Below, one piece after another: positions 44,248 to 54,079 of a stretch of DNA of 64,000 nt. Below the pieces are notes generated by a model. It had not been told where the DNA came from. It searched no databases and saw only the letters and a list, made by a program, of their open reading frames with translations. The position numbers were made by a program, and so were the translations under genes. Each line of letters begins with the position of its first letter. Positions within the stretch are counted from its first letter, which is position 1. This stretch comes from G965230065 sp965230065 (GTDB lineage: Bacteria; Bacteroidota; Bacteroidia; Cytophagales; Cyclobacteriaceae): contig OZ245942.1 in NCBI GenBank assembly GCA_965230065.1, positions 4,340,001 through 4,404,000 of the forward strand, in the 5' to 3' direction.

Positions 44248-46671
44248 TTAATACTTGGCTATAATGGCCTTAAAATCAGTATCTTCCCAGTAAGCTTTCC
44301 AGCTTTTATCTTTCAGAACTTGTACTTTTTTGATTTTTCCGTTTTTTAGACATTCATCAAGTAACTTGAGAGCTTTTTCTTTTTCCTTTAACAATGCATA
44401 AATACAACTAAGGTTGTATTTATCTTCTCCTAAAGAAACAGATTTTTCAGCTATTTTTTTAGCTTCCAATAAATATTTTAAGACACTTACATAAGAAAAT
44501 AATTTTGAATAACGTATTAATGAAGCTACCCAGTTGTTAAAGGTAGCAGCATTATTAGGGTTAAGTTCTGTTGCTTTTTTAAATTTCTCAAGGCTTTCAA
44601 AAAGTAGGCTCTCATCTCTTTTGAGCTTTGCTAAGCTATTCATTGCAGTTCCCCAGTTGTTGAAGGCAGCAGCATATTCAGGGTTAAGTTCTGTTGCTTT
44701 TTTATATTTTTCAAAGCTTTCAATAAATAAACTCTCATCTCTTTTGAGTCTAGCCAAATCAGCAATAACGTTTCCCCAATTGTAGAAAGCCGAAACATCA
44801 TCAGGGTTAAGTTCTGTTGCTTTTTTATATTTTTCAAAGCTTTCAATAAATAAACTCTCATCTCTATTGAATCTAGCCAAATCAGCAATAGCGTTTCCCC
44901 AATTGTAGAAAGCCGAAGCATCATCAGGGTTAAGCTCAGTTGCTTTTTTATATTTTTCAAAGCTTTCAATAATTAGGTTTTCATCTCCTTTAAGCCTAGC
45001 CAATTCAACAATGACTTGTCCCCAATTGTTGAAGAGCACAGCATTATTAGGGTCAAGCTCAGTTGCTTTTTTATATTTTTCAAAGCTTTCAATAAATAAA
45101 CTCTCATCTCTATTGAGCCTAGCCAATTCAACAATAGCGTTACCCCAATTATTGAAGGCAGCAGCATTTTCAGGGTTAAGTTCTGTTACTTTTTTATATT
45201 TTTCAAAGCTTTCAATAATTAGGTTTTCATCTCCTTTAAGCCTAGCCAATTCGACAATAGCGTTACCCCAATTTAAAAAAGCAAAAGCATGATTGAGATT
45301 AATTTCTGTTACTATTTTAAACTTTTCAATGCTTTCCTCAAACAAGGTTTCATCCTTCTTAAGTTTAGCCAGATCAAATAGTGTTATGCCCCAATTGTTA
45401 AAAGCATTTTCTTGTCTGGAATTAAACTCAACTGCTTTTTTAAATTTTTCTAAGCTTTGTATATATAACTCTTCTTTACCTTTGAGCGCAGCTAAATGAT
45501 ATATAGTAGTTCCCCAGTTGAAATAAAGCACGGCTAATAACTTGGATAGATGTGTTTTATTTATTTTTCTTACTTTATTCTCTATCTCTTCTAAGTTGCT
45601 ATAATCTTCCTTTACAGTTTTTTCAATGATTTTTTGCTTTAAGTTGTTAATATATACTTGACTCTGTAAGTTGACAGTCTTCAAAGGAGTGGCCTTTTCA
45701 AAACTCTGAATAGCCTTATCAATATTCTGTTTTGTGAGTCTCAATCTTTCATTTACTTCTTGGTATGGATTCGGGTTCTCTGTATTAGTATCTTTTTCCT
45801 CCTTAATATCAATAATATTACTTACCATACTTTTCAAAAAGCTAAATGGTTTATTAAAGATTTCCGGGGTATCCAGCTTTAATTCAGAGTGAAGTTTTAA
45901 GAAAAATGAATCAGCATCATACCCTGTTACCCAATAGGCGTTGACATTGGGTTTTTTCAATAGATTATCTTTTACCTGTTTAATGGGTTCATTTTCTTTA
46001 TACCCTACCCAGAATAAATCGTTATCAAATCTCCCTAAATTCGCGATATGCTCAAATATGGGATCTTCTCCACTGTATCCAATAACAATCCATGTTCTTC
46101 CATGGCAGATTCTATTCAAGATTTTAGGAACGGAAGAACGCACTTTATCCAGTTCTTCCTCCGTATTCAATAACCAAAAACCATTGTGTTGTCCGTGCAA
46201 ATAGGTTACTGACTTTTCTTGTAACGTGGTTGTGGTAAAGTCTTTAAGAACCGAAATATCATATACTGGGGGCAAAAAATTAAACAAGGCACAGGCTCTT
46301 AGTAGTAAGTCGTCAAAATTTACAGTGAGAATATAGTCTACATATTCTTGTGCCAGTAAGTTGGCTAAATAAATATGAGTAACATTAATTTTTACATTTT
46401 TGCTCGTAATATAGCCTCTCAGTAGTTCATGCCGTTCGGTAGTATTGAGACATTTCATTAGCTCATAATACGTTTTTTGTTTAGCTGGTAAGTTGATGAT
46501 TTCCGGTTTATCCTTAAACCTCTTCAATATATCATCTTTGATACGATTTGCTCCCGGAATTCCTGCAGAAATTGAAGCACCTGCACCCAGAAAAATAATG
46601 GGTTTAGGTTTATTATTCTCCTTGGCCTGTTTTAGAAGATATACAATGCTTTTGATATCTTTCTTATTCAT
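44248..46671 (-). CDS. SIR2-domain protein with C-terminal TPR array, candidate antiphage effector
   Basis: An 807-residue protein. The N-terminal SIR2-like domain (about 20-260) has the NAD-binding loop GAGASISAGIPG, NFDD with the expected catalytic Asn118, the catalytic His159 in LHGQHNG and GYSGEDPIFEH. A linker with coiled helices (about 290-380) leads to TPR-like repeats, eight exact 41-residue units (409-736), and a ~70-residue C-terminal cap. In known antiviral SIR2 proteins this domain depletes NAD after a sensor domain detects phage; here the TPRs could be the sensor. It stands alone and is AT-rich, fitting an accessory gene. Defence function is inference. Confidence 0.85.
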   Translation of the reverse strand: MNKKDIKSIVYLLKQAKENNKPKPIIFLGAGASISAGIPGANRIKDDILKRFKDKPEIINLPAKQKTYYELMKCLNTTERHELLRGYITSKNVKINVTHIYLANLLAQEYVDYILTVNFDDLLLRACALFNFLPPVYDISVLKDFTTTTLQEKSVTYLHGQHNGFWLLNTEEELDKVRSSVPKILNRICHGRTWIVIGYSGEDPIFEHIANLGRFDNDLFWVGYKENEPIKQVKDNLLKKPNVNAYWVTGYDADSFFLKLHSELKLDTPEIFNKPFSFLKSMVSNIIDIKEEKDTNTENPNPYQEVNERLRLTKQNIDKAIQSFEKATPLKTVNLQSQVYINNLKQKIIEKTVKEDYSNLEEIENKVRKINKTHLSKLLAVLYFNWGTTIYHLAALKGKEELYIQSLEKFKKAVEFNSRQENAFNNWGITLFDLAKLKKDETLFEESIEKFKIVTEINLNHAFAFLNWGNAIVELARLKGDENLIIESFEKYKKVTELNPENAAAFNNWGNAIVELARLNRDESLFIESFEKYKKATELDPNNAVLFNNWGQVIVELARLKGDENLIIESFEKYKKATELNPDDASAFYNWGNAIADLARFNRDESLFIESFEKYKKATELNPDDVSAFYNWGNVIADLARLKRDESLFIESFEKYKKATELNPEYAAAFNNWGTAMNSLAKLKRDESLLFESLEKFKKATELNPNNAATFNNWVASLIRYSKLFSYVSVLKYLLEAKKIAEKSVSLGEDKYNLSCIYALLKEKEKALKLLDECLKNGKIKKVQVLKDKSWKAYWEDTDFKAIIAKY
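44464..45447 (-). repeat. Eight tandem 123-bp units encoding the SIR2 protein TPRs
   Basis: The DNA encodes eight consecutive 41-residue units of consensus EKYKKATELNP...AFNNWGNAI...LARLKRDESLFIESF. Several units are near-identical at nucleotide level (for example over the LFIESFEKYKKATEL coding stretch). The unit is longer than the canonical 34-residue TPR by seven residues between helices. Repeat-number change by recombination is plausible. Confidence 0.9.
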
Positions 46672-47292
46672 AACTGTTAATTAACTTCTTAAGAATAGTA
46701 TCCTGTTTTTTTAAGTATATCATTAATTTCTCTAAAATACACGAAATTCAGGCTAGGTACTATTGAACTATACCATATTTTACATTTGAGGTGCCTACCC
46801 ACAGAGCTAATTAGTTTAGGTCTTTTCTGCAACTCAATAAAACTGTATAGCGTTTGGAGTATTTAACGATTTCCTCGTTCAGAGTCGAGTGCGATTTTGA
46901 TAAAGTAGGGAGGATGAGTTAGGGGGGATCACCTCCAAAGTACCCCACCCACCTCAAAGCTGGGCTCAGTAGGCTTTTTGCTGACTTAGTTTAGCAATTT
47001 GCTCCCCTCAGTTATTCTTTTTGCTTACCGGGTTGTGCTCAGAGCCTAACTGACCCACCTCAGCGCTTAACCAGTTCGTCTTTTTATATAACGCACTCAT
47101 CCCCGAATATAATTGGTTGTGTTTTTTGCACAACTTCCTTTCTTTTGGGCATGGTGAATTGTTCTGAGGGATAGATGTAATGAGTTATTGGGTAGGGGTT
47201 CTTTGAAAATTATTGCGTAGCATGGGGAGGCCCAATTCCATTGCGGTCAAAACTCACTTTGTTCGTCCGGGGACACGTTATTTTTTTATACG
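46672..47292. other. 621-bp intergenic region without recognisable gene
   Basis: Between the SIR2-TPR gene (divergent start side) and the rhamnosidase stop I find no coding frame with family resemblance. It holds a short GTTGTG/CACAAC stem near 47119-47137 and several 'acctca' stretches around 46930-47070 but no convincing terminator or RNA. It presumably contains the SIR2 gene promoter. The lack of structure suits an old insertion or deletion boundary. Confidence 0.5.
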
Positions 47293-49692
47293 CTATAAAC
47301 TAATCTCCTGACTGCCGGAATTGAGCGGGATAGATTTTCTGTTCCATTCAAATTTACCCTGCACACCTTCGGGTAAAGTAACCGTTCCTGAGATACTGCC
47401 ATCATCCCCTTTTTTCAGGCTTACTTCAATCATGCCTTTGGGGTGGGGTACTTTGCCTTCTACAGTTGTCAGCTTTCCCAAATTGGGGGCAATGGTGACG
47501 GCATCAAAATGGGGGGAAGCGGGTAAAATACCACAGACTGTCGCCAGAAACTCGTAGTTGGGACTGGCACTCCAGGCGTGGCAGTCGGAGCGGGTGTTTT
47601 TCTCGTGTTCGGCAAAGGTGGTAAGGCCCTGTGCCAGCATGTCTTCCCACATCTCTAAATTATTCACAAAGGCATCGCCCATGCCTGTTTTCTGTAAAGC
47701 CCGGGTGAGGTAAAACCGATAATAGATATTACATTGAGTGAGGGAAGCATCTGCCATCACTTTTCGCATCACCTCGCCTTGTTCGGGTTCGGGCAGTGTA
47801 TTGGTAAGTACCGCCATGATGTTGGTATGCTGACTGAAATTTTGCTTTACGGGCGTATCGGCCAGCAACTCCCTGCCTTCATCATAACTGGTCTTCATGA
47901 CCGCTTCTTTAATTTTCGCAGATAACTTTCGGTAATATTCAGCAGAGTGATTTTTTCCATAGTAATCAAATAACCCGGCTGCATAATCCATGGCATACGC
48001 ATATTGCAAGGTGATGAGCGTGGTGTGCCCGTCTTCCGCCCCGGGAGGTACCCCTCTTTTGAAATCGTCGGTTACATCCACATAACTCCACCAGGGCAGG
48101 CTACCCAACAGATAATTATCGTCCAGGTAACGCTCAAACCATTGCAATACTGCATCTACTCCGGGCAGGAAACGTTGTACAAACGCCTCATCGTCCCGGT
48201 ACATGTGGTAATCGTGTACCATGGTTATCCAAAAGAGGGAATAAGGCGGAATATACTGAGGCAACCCGGAAGGATACCGGCTCATGGTGATGCCATCGGC
48301 CGAGCGGGAGTTGTTGAACTGAAAAATAGCATTCCGCATCAGGCGGTCGTCACCGCTCACATACAAAGAAATCAGTGCCTGGATGCGGGTATCGCCCACG
48401 TACTGCAATTGTTCGTAGTACGGACAGTCAAAATACGTTTCGGCGGCACAAAGGCGGGCTGTGCGCCATCCCACATCCCATATCTGCTCGTGCAACTGAT
48501 TTCCCGAGTTAAACATACCCTTTACTTCAAAAGGGTAGGCAGAGAACATCCCGTAAAAATCATGAATCGTTAGCGGTGCTCCGGCGGTAATGATGTCCAG
48601 TTCCACATAGCGGTAAGTGCGCATCCATAGCGGACGAAATGTGCGTTGCGCTCCTCCGTCTGGCAGAAAAAGGTCGTAATAACCTGCCATTTCTTTTCCT
48701 TCTATTTCGTTCCGGTTGCCTTTTTGCCGGTTTTTCCCAAACAAAGCTTCCGCATACGTAACCTTGATATTGCTGCCTTCACCTCCGCTTAAAGTCAGTT
48801 CAGGATAACCCATGGTGAGGTAAGACTGATCCAGCAGGATTTTCACCATAGAACGGGCTGGAATTTCAACGGCTTTACTGCCATGTAAAAAAGTTTCATC
48901 AACAGAAATCCCATCAGTGCGGGCAATACTAGTAAAACGTTCTTTTTTCTCCTCCATCATCGGAATGTTGCGGGGCACCAGATTTACGCCACCATCGCCA
49001 TATCCGTAGCTAAAACCAAAAGGTTTGCCCGTGGTAAGCTGTCGGGGAGTGATCCAGTCATCGGTAACAAAGTCTGCCTGTTCCCATCCCCAGGGATAGG
49101 CAGCGCCGTTTACCTTGTCGGTAGCCCCGCAGGCATAATAACCATAGACGGTAAAGTCGCTTTGTGTGAGTGGGGTATAGGCTTCATTTTTCACAACTTT
49201 CCACTGTTCGGTATTGGTATTTACCACCTGCTCAGTTTCCGTATTGCCCTGCACAATAAAAGAAGTGCGGTAAGAATGCTGTGCTACGGGCATGTGGGCA
49301 CCAAAATTCCAAACGACGGCAGCTATCACATTTTCTCCGGCCTGTAAATGCTGTGCAATATCATACGTTTCGTACCGCCAGTGCAGCATATCGCCCCGGG
49401 CAGGGCCAAATCCAACGGGCTGTCCGTTCACAAACAAGCGGTAACGGTTATCTGCCGATACATGAATGATAAAATTTTCAGGCTTCGTTTCCAGCAAAAA
49501 GTCATTGCGAAAGTGCAGCACGTTGTAAGCCTTCAGTGAAATATTAGGATGAGTAACCCAATGGGCTTTCCATTCTTTCCGCAATAAATCGGAATTGATG
49601 CGGGTATCAATGTTTTCAAGAATATCAGCATTTTGGGCAAGCAGCAGGCGGCAGGTTATCAGGATAAGTAATGTGGCAAGGTATTTCTTCAT
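47293..49692 (-). CDS. Alpha-L-rhamnosidase-like glycoside hydrolase (GH78 type)
   Basis: A 799-residue exported hydrolase. A signal peptide (MKKYLATLLILITCRLLLAQ) starts at ATG 49692; a frame extension 27 bp upstream is less likely. N-terminal beta domains with SADNRYRLFVNGQPVGFGPARG are followed by an (alpha/alpha)6 barrel containing the GH78-like active-site segment FDCPYYEQLQYVGDTR, where family members carry the general acid, and SDCHAWSASPNYEFL. Related enzymes release terminal L-rhamnose from glycans. It is convergent to no close partner, but a rhamnulose-1-phosphate aldolase lies ~8 kb away. Confidence 0.85.
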   Translation of the reverse strand: MKKYLATLLILITCRLLLAQNADILENIDTRINSDLLRKEWKAHWVTHPNISLKAYNVLHFRNDFLLETKPENFIIHVSADNRYRLFVNGQPVGFGPARGDMLHWRYETYDIAQHLQAGENVIAAVVWNFGAHMPVAQHSYRTSFIVQGNTETEQVVNTNTEQWKVVKNEAYTPLTQSDFTVYGYYACGATDKVNGAAYPWGWEQADFVTDDWITPRQLTTGKPFGFSYGYGDGGVNLVPRNIPMMEEKKERFTSIARTDGISVDETFLHGSKAVEIPARSMVKILLDQSYLTMGYPELTLSGGEGSNIKVTYAEALFGKNRQKGNRNEIEGKEMAGYYDLFLPDGGAQRTFRPLWMRTYRYVELDIITAGAPLTIHDFYGMFSAYPFEVKGMFNSGNQLHEQIWDVGWRTARLCAAETYFDCPYYEQLQYVGDTRIQALISLYVSGDDRLMRNAIFQFNNSRSADGITMSRYPSGLPQYIPPYSLFWITMVHDYHMYRDDEAFVQRFLPGVDAVLQWFERYLDDNYLLGSLPWWSYVDVTDDFKRGVPPGAEDGHTTLITLQYAYAMDYAAGLFDYYGKNHSAEYYRKLSAKIKEAVMKTSYDEGRELLADTPVKQNFSQHTNIMAVLTNTLPEPEQGEVMRKVMADASLTQCNIYYRFYLTRALQKTGMGDAFVNNLEMWEDMLAQGLTTFAEHEKNTRSDCHAWSASPNYEFLATVCGILPASPHFDAVTIAPNLGKLTTVEGKVPHPKGMIEVSLKKGDDGSISGTVTLPEGVQGKFEWNRKSIPLNSGSQEISL

Positions 49693-49790
49693 GGGGCTAA
49701 ATATAAAAAAACTTTTCAAACCAGTTGTACTATCAACTCAAAGCAGTACAGGTGAATTGGTTCAAAAGATCAAATATTTTGTTTTTTCTC

Positions 49791-50669
49791 TTATCCACAC
49801 TTAGTTAAAACACCTTTTGCTGCTTTTGCTACCTTAGGAGAGGAAATACTTTCAGACTTATTCATTCGAATGCGCAGTAAATGACGATTAGGATCCCGAA
49901 AACTTGTACGGCCGTGGAGTGTAGTTTTATTATTAATAAAAATCAGATCTCTTTCTTTTAAATGGAATCTTTCAATAGAGGGGGAATTAAGAATAACCTT
50001 TTTTAGGATATAATAAGCCTGTAATTGCTCATCTCTGCACAAATCAGGCCTGAGCAGGATGGCTTTTTCAAAGGTGTCTACTCTAAAGCGAATCTCATTA
50101 TCTCCGAGAATAGGGCCGAAATTTAATTCCATTTTTTTGTCGTTTTTATGCTTCCTGAAAACATTTGGCACAATAAACGGAAAATTCGTTTCTCGGAGAA
50201 TCTTTTCAGCTACTATCCCTCCTTTAGCTTCCCTGAGTTCTTTTAGAATAGCCTCTAAACTTAGTATTAGTGATTCTCCCCCACCACAATTAGCTGATTT
50301 TATCGTTAAAAGATTAAAATAATCTTCTGGATAATAACTGTATTGGCTGTCTGTATGAAGGGCAGCTTCGTGCATATGCTCAGAGTAAGTTTTAACTATG
50401 CCTTTAGAGCCAGAAGAGTGCGCTTTGATGTTCCAGATAATGCTATTACCTGTATTATGGGGGAAGGGCTCCCCAACCAATTTTGATATATCTAGCAGAC
50501 GCTTCGCACAGTTTTCCATATCTGAAACATCAACTATGAAATCACTAATAATCACATAACCTATAGTATTTAATTGATCAATAATGAATTTAGCGAGATT
50601 TGTGTCTGAACTTAAAAAATCATAATAACTGACTTTATTTGGTTCAGCGGTTTTCGTTAATTGCTTCAT
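49791..50669 (-). CDS. Fe(II)/2-oxoglutarate dioxygenase, TauD / asparagine-oxygenase-like
   Basis: A 292-residue double-stranded beta-helix enzyme. The iron facial triad is visible as His and Asp in ALHTDSQYSYYPED and the distal His in TTLHGRTSFRD; Arg in RHLLRIRM is in the position that binds 2-oxoglutarate. The layout and insert lengths resemble clavaminate-synthase-like enzymes such as asparagine or arginine hydroxylases that act on free or carrier-bound amino acids. It is at the end of a glycan or small-molecule cluster. The substrate is not readable. Confidence 0.85.
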   Translation of the reverse strand: MKQLTKTAEPNKVSYYDFLSSDTNLAKFIIDQLNTIGYVIISDFIVDVSDMENCAKRLLDISKLVGEPFPHNTGNSIIWNIKAHSSGSKGIVKTYSEHMHEAALHTDSQYSYYPEDYFNLLTIKSANCGGGESLILSLEAILKELREAKGGIVAEKILRETNFPFIVPNVFRKHKNDKKMELNFGPILGDNEIRFRVDTFEKAILLRPDLCRDEQLQAYYILKKVILNSPSIERFHLKERDLIFINNKTTLHGRTSFRDPNRHLLRIRMNKSESISSPKVAKAAKGVLTKCG

Positions 50670-50792
50670 CAGAATTTAGTTAAGAGCTCAAAAAATTGCA
50701 TATAAAAGTGGGTAATATGTGGTTCTGTTCCTTTGTTTAGAGATGACATAAACTAATTAGGCCATATTACTTTTTTTCAATGAGGAGATGGG

Positions 50793-51818
50793 TTAATAAA
50801 TAGCTTTATCTCTAAACTTTCTTAATAAAAATGGAATTGCTACTCCAAGCCAATGCAAGAAGTTTTTAGAATGTTTGATTGAACTAAAAATGAAATTTAA
50901 AGAAAAATTATAATTTTTCAGCTCTCTATAAAAGGCAATGATATAGAACTCACTGATAATAATAGGAAGTCTTTTTTGTATCCAGGGAATATTATTGTAC
51001 TTGCTTTTCAAGTAGTTCCTTGCTTCAATCCCACAAATAATCTGCTCTACCTTATGTAAGGAGCTGAAGCATCCATTCTTGTGAATCCGTCTAATACTGG
51101 GATTAATATGGTGGAGATACATTCCTTTTCCATATAATGAAAGTTTTGCTTGAAGAATCCAATCTCCATTTAATATATGTTTCATCTCTTCGTCAAACAG
51201 ATTAACTAGTCTATGGCGGAACATGAGACTTGCTGTTGGAATATAAGCATTGAGAAGCTGTTTTTTAGAGAATGATTTTAGCCCATTATATGGAACTAAT
51301 CTCGACTTTGAAATCTTCTTTTTCTCATCATAGAGGATAAAGGCATTGTGAAAGCAAAGAACATAATCACTGTGCGTTTCCAGAAAATCGACTCGCTTTT
51401 GCAATGACTCAGGATCTGTCCAATAGTCGTCTGCCTCACAAAGAGCGATATACTTGGAATTGATGGTAAAATTAGAATATACACTATTAAACAAACCTGA
51501 TGGACGGCCTCTGATAGGAATATTATTTTTCCTGGAATTAAGCAGTAGTCTGATTTTCTCTGGGTATGCCTGAGCGTATTGTATGCATTTTTCACGACTA
51601 CCATCGTTGGATTCATCTTCTGCCACTAATATTTCATAGTCAAAATCAACTTTCTGATTCAGAATTGAATGCAAGCAGTCATCTAAAAAATCAACGTGAT
51701 TATAAACCAAAACCCTGACAGTAACGAGAGGTTCCTTACCCTTCCTTTGGTTGGGATACTCAATTACTTCTTCTTTTAAATATTTTGATTTGAAAGTTTC
51801 AAATCCTGTTAAGTTCAT
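50793..51818 (-). CDS. Family 2 glycosyltransferase
   Basis: A 341-residue GT-A enzyme. VTVRVLVYNHVDFLDDCLHS, EILVAEDESNDGSRE and the DxD-type IALCEADDYWTDPES mark the nucleotide-sugar site (about residues 25-135). The C-terminal ~100 residues are less conserved and end in helical segments with WLGVAIPFLLRKF. I used ATG 51818 (MNLTGF), since upstream codons lack family resemblance. It is 123 bp upstream of the dioxygenase and 262 bp after the ATP-grasp-like gene. Likely acts in surface-glycan assembly. Confidence 0.88.
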   Translation of the reverse strand: MNLTGFETFKSKYLKEEVIEYPNQRKGKEPLVTVRVLVYNHVDFLDDCLHSILNQKVDFDYEILVAEDESNDGSREKCIQYAQAYPEKIRLLLNSRKNNIPIRGRPSGLFNSVYSNFTINSKYIALCEADDYWTDPESLQKRVDFLETHSDYVLCFHNAFILYDEKKKISKSRLVPYNGLKSFSKKQLLNAYIPTASLMFRHRLVNLFDEEMKHILNGDWILQAKLSLYGKGMYLHHINPSIRRIHKNGCFSSLHKVEQIICGIEARNYLKSKYNNIPWIQKRLPIIISEFYIIAFYRELKNYNFSLNFIFSSIKHSKNFLHWLGVAIPFLLRKFRDKAIY

Positions 51819-52080
51819 TTTCCAATAAAAATAAAAAATGTCTGCTATTAGGGCACAAGTAATATTTCTGGGTTTTACTAATAGCTTCGGAACTTTAAAA
51901 GTGTAGCAGTGCAATATTTAGACCAAAAGGTGCGGTTGAAATCTTTAAGGATATAATAAAGATAGTAATATTATTCTAATAGTTGCCTTGAGGCTGTTAT
52001 TTGTAGCATATATTGATTTACATAAGATTAAAACTCAGCCAGGCAAGCTTATAGTACTTAATATTAACTGATCTAAGCAT

Positions 52081-53331
52081 TTATTTAATAACACATAAGT
52101 TGTAATTATTGGGCATAGTGCTATTTGCATCAATTCTTTCAATATCCTGATCATTTTGCAGGATGAGTGATGTAGCTTTTCGGTCATCAACTATGTTGGT
52201 AACAGGATGAGAGGAAGTTCTGAAGGTACCAAAACCAAAAAAATGATTATCGAAAAATAACAGTGTGCCCGTAATGAAATCATTGAAGTATTTGTCTTTG
52301 ATATTGCCAGCGATGGTGTTTTGATGTACCCATTTTTGCAAAATCATGTCATCAATATCTTTTCTCTCAAATAACTGCTGCCATTCCTTTTCTTTTGTAA
52401 CAGGTCCGGCAAATACCTGTTGACTCTTTCCTAAAGAACGATGTTTAATTATCCAGTCGTTTTTGTTTATTTTGGCATTTTCCCATATAGAGCGGTTGTC
52501 GGATACATAGTTGTAAGTAGGGATATAAAAATCTTTAAACAAAGTTATTTCCTGAGTACTCAATGCATTTTTTTGAAGTGTGTCATTTCCAATCACAGCA
52601 AAGAAGCGTTTGTCGTGCACCAGGAAAACTGTTCTGAAATCATTCAGGAGGTTAACTTCAGCCAGGACCTTGACAGTTGTGTAATCTAATGAAAGAATCT
52701 CCTCAAGTGCCAGTTCACTGATAACCAATGCATCTTTAAGAACGTCATGGTTTTCCTGTATTTTTGTGAAATGAATGCTTTTTACAAGATAACCAGCTCT
52801 TTCAAGAATTTTGGTAAATATTTTGGATTCATTTTTTACGTCACTTCCTTTTAGCACAACTACATTTTGTGTATTGGAAAGGTAGTTTTCTAAATGCCCC
52901 ATTAATCCCTGATGAGGATGGTCGGTTGGTATTTCCGGCATATTTGCCAGTTTAAAATTTCGGGCAACTTGTTCTGTGATAAATGAAAGAAATATCCCAT
53001 TTAAAGCAAAGCGGCAAGTAATTTCGATAGCTTTTTCTTGCATATTAGCATCGTATACAAAGTCTGTTCTATAGGTTCCTATATGATATTTTTTATGCTG
53101 AAACGCAGCAAGGATTTGTGTTGCTCCAACACTTAATGGCATAAGCTGTTTATATCTATCGTAGTTAGTCACAAACTCTTGGATGAGTTTATACAAGACT
53201 TCCTGTAATGTACAAATTCTTTGAAAATGCTTTTGGCTAATAATAATTGGTGCATCGTACACCCATTGTAGGTAATAATCTTTTCTCTCATTAATGAATG
53301 CATTTACAGATGCCTGGAGTGTCATGGCCAT
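52081..53331 (-). CDS. Unassigned protein with possible ATP-grasp-like C-terminal half
   Basis: A 416-residue soluble protein not securely recognised. The N-terminal half has YRTDFVYDANMQEKAIEITC, like the 'R.D......EIN' segment of preATP-grasp ligase domains such as those of glutathionylspermidine-synthase-like proteins. The C-terminal half has NDWIIKHRSLGKSQQVFAG, EWQQLF and DDMILQKWV, which fit the K...G.G..V and Q..V pattern of an ATP-grasp fold. It starts 1 bp after the WbqC stop, in the flippase-DegT-WbqC operon. A peptide or amide ligase in that pathway is plausible but unproven. Confidence 0.5.
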   Translation of the reverse strand: MAMTLQASVNAFINERKDYYLQWVYDAPIIISQKHFQRICTLQEVLYKLIQEFVTNYDRYKQLMPLSVGATQILAAFQHKKYHIGTYRTDFVYDANMQEKAIEITCRFALNGIFLSFITEQVARNFKLANMPEIPTDHPHQGLMGHLENYLSNTQNVVVLKGSDVKNESKIFTKILERAGYLVKSIHFTKIQENHDVLKDALVISELALEEILSLDYTTVKVLAEVNLLNDFRTVFLVHDKRFFAVIGNDTLQKNALSTQEITLFKDFYIPTYNYVSDNRSIWENAKINKNDWIIKHRSLGKSQQVFAGPVTKEKEWQQLFERKDIDDMILQKWVHQNTIAGNIKDKYFNDFITGTLLFFDNHFFGFGTFRTSSHPVTNIVDDRKATSLILQNDQDIERIDANSTMPNNYNLCVIK

Positions 53332-53332
53332 A

Positions 53333-54079
53333 CTATGATAGGTTAAAATTCCTTACAGCATTTGCAGTTTTATCTCTGCCCATGTGAAATAAAACATCTA
53401 TTATGGATAGATGAGGCTGAAAAGGATGATGAAATTGACGATATTGAAAACTATTTGGCTCAATAAATTGCAAAGTAAGGCCAAACTTTTCAAACTCTTT
53501 TTTTGCGTATAATGCTCTTCCGCCGGCAAGATTGATATAATGATGACATCCAAAATAATTACATAAACTAATAATTCTCTGAGATTTATTATCCAGTTCA
53601 TTTTTTAATGCAAGAGCAGGAATAGCATTCTCTATTTCTGAGATTGAATGATTAGGAATGTCATATAAAATTTCGGTCTGTATATTTAAGTAATGACAAA
53701 TCTTTTGAATAGACTCAGTATTATATTCGTGCAGGCTATTACTTTTTCCTGTTATTAAACCTTTAATGAAGTTAAAGTTTTCATCAAAAAATGCTGCCTT
53801 TTTATAGTTATATAATAAAAAATTGAGGATCCGACTTGGCCATGGTTCACTATTGTCAATTTCAATATCTCCAATCGTTTTACGGGTGCTCTGTTTTTTC
53901 AGCGGTATTCCAAAGTAAAAAGGATTGCCTGTTCCTTTATCAAGCAAACGATTTCTGTATATCCAGGATCTCTTCCTGAAGCTTACATGCTTGTATAAAA
54001 GGAAAACATCCACAGCTGCTATTAATTGAAAATAGCCAATATATGGAAAGAAATAGGGCTGCATGATACCAAGTTTCAT
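53333..54079 (-). CDS. WbqC family protein
   Basis: A 248-residue protein of the WbqC family, found in O-antigen and capsule clusters. It begins MKLGIMQPYFFPYIGYFQL, the conserved N-terminus, and has FRKRSWIYRNRLL, FGIPLKKQSTRKTI and LSIIDVLFHMG near the end. WbqC proteins often sit beside DegT aminotransferases and may transfer acyl or amino-acid groups to amino sugars; the reaction is unproven. Its ATG overlaps the aminotransferase stop by 4 bp. Confidence 0.9.
   Translation of the reverse strand: MKLGIMQPYFFPYIGYFQLIAAVDVFLLYKHVSFRKRSWIYRNRLLDKGTGNPFYFGIPLKKQSTRKTIGDIEIDNSEPWPSRILNFLLYNYKKAAFFDENFNFIKGLITGKSNSLHEYNTESIQKICHYLNIQTEILYDIPNHSISEIENAIPALALKNELDNKSQRIISLCNYFGCHHYINLAGGRALYAKKEFEKFGLTLQFIEPNSFQYRQFHHPFQPHLSIIDVLFHMGRDKTANAVRNFNLS

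Noticed and set aside
44464..45447. Repeat array considered as CRISPR-like
   Set aside because: The 123-bp units are continuous, coding and without unique spacers; they encode TPR-like protein repeats.
48004..48573. 189-codon plus-strand frame opposite the rhamnosidase
   Set aside because: Shadow frame within a well supported gene.
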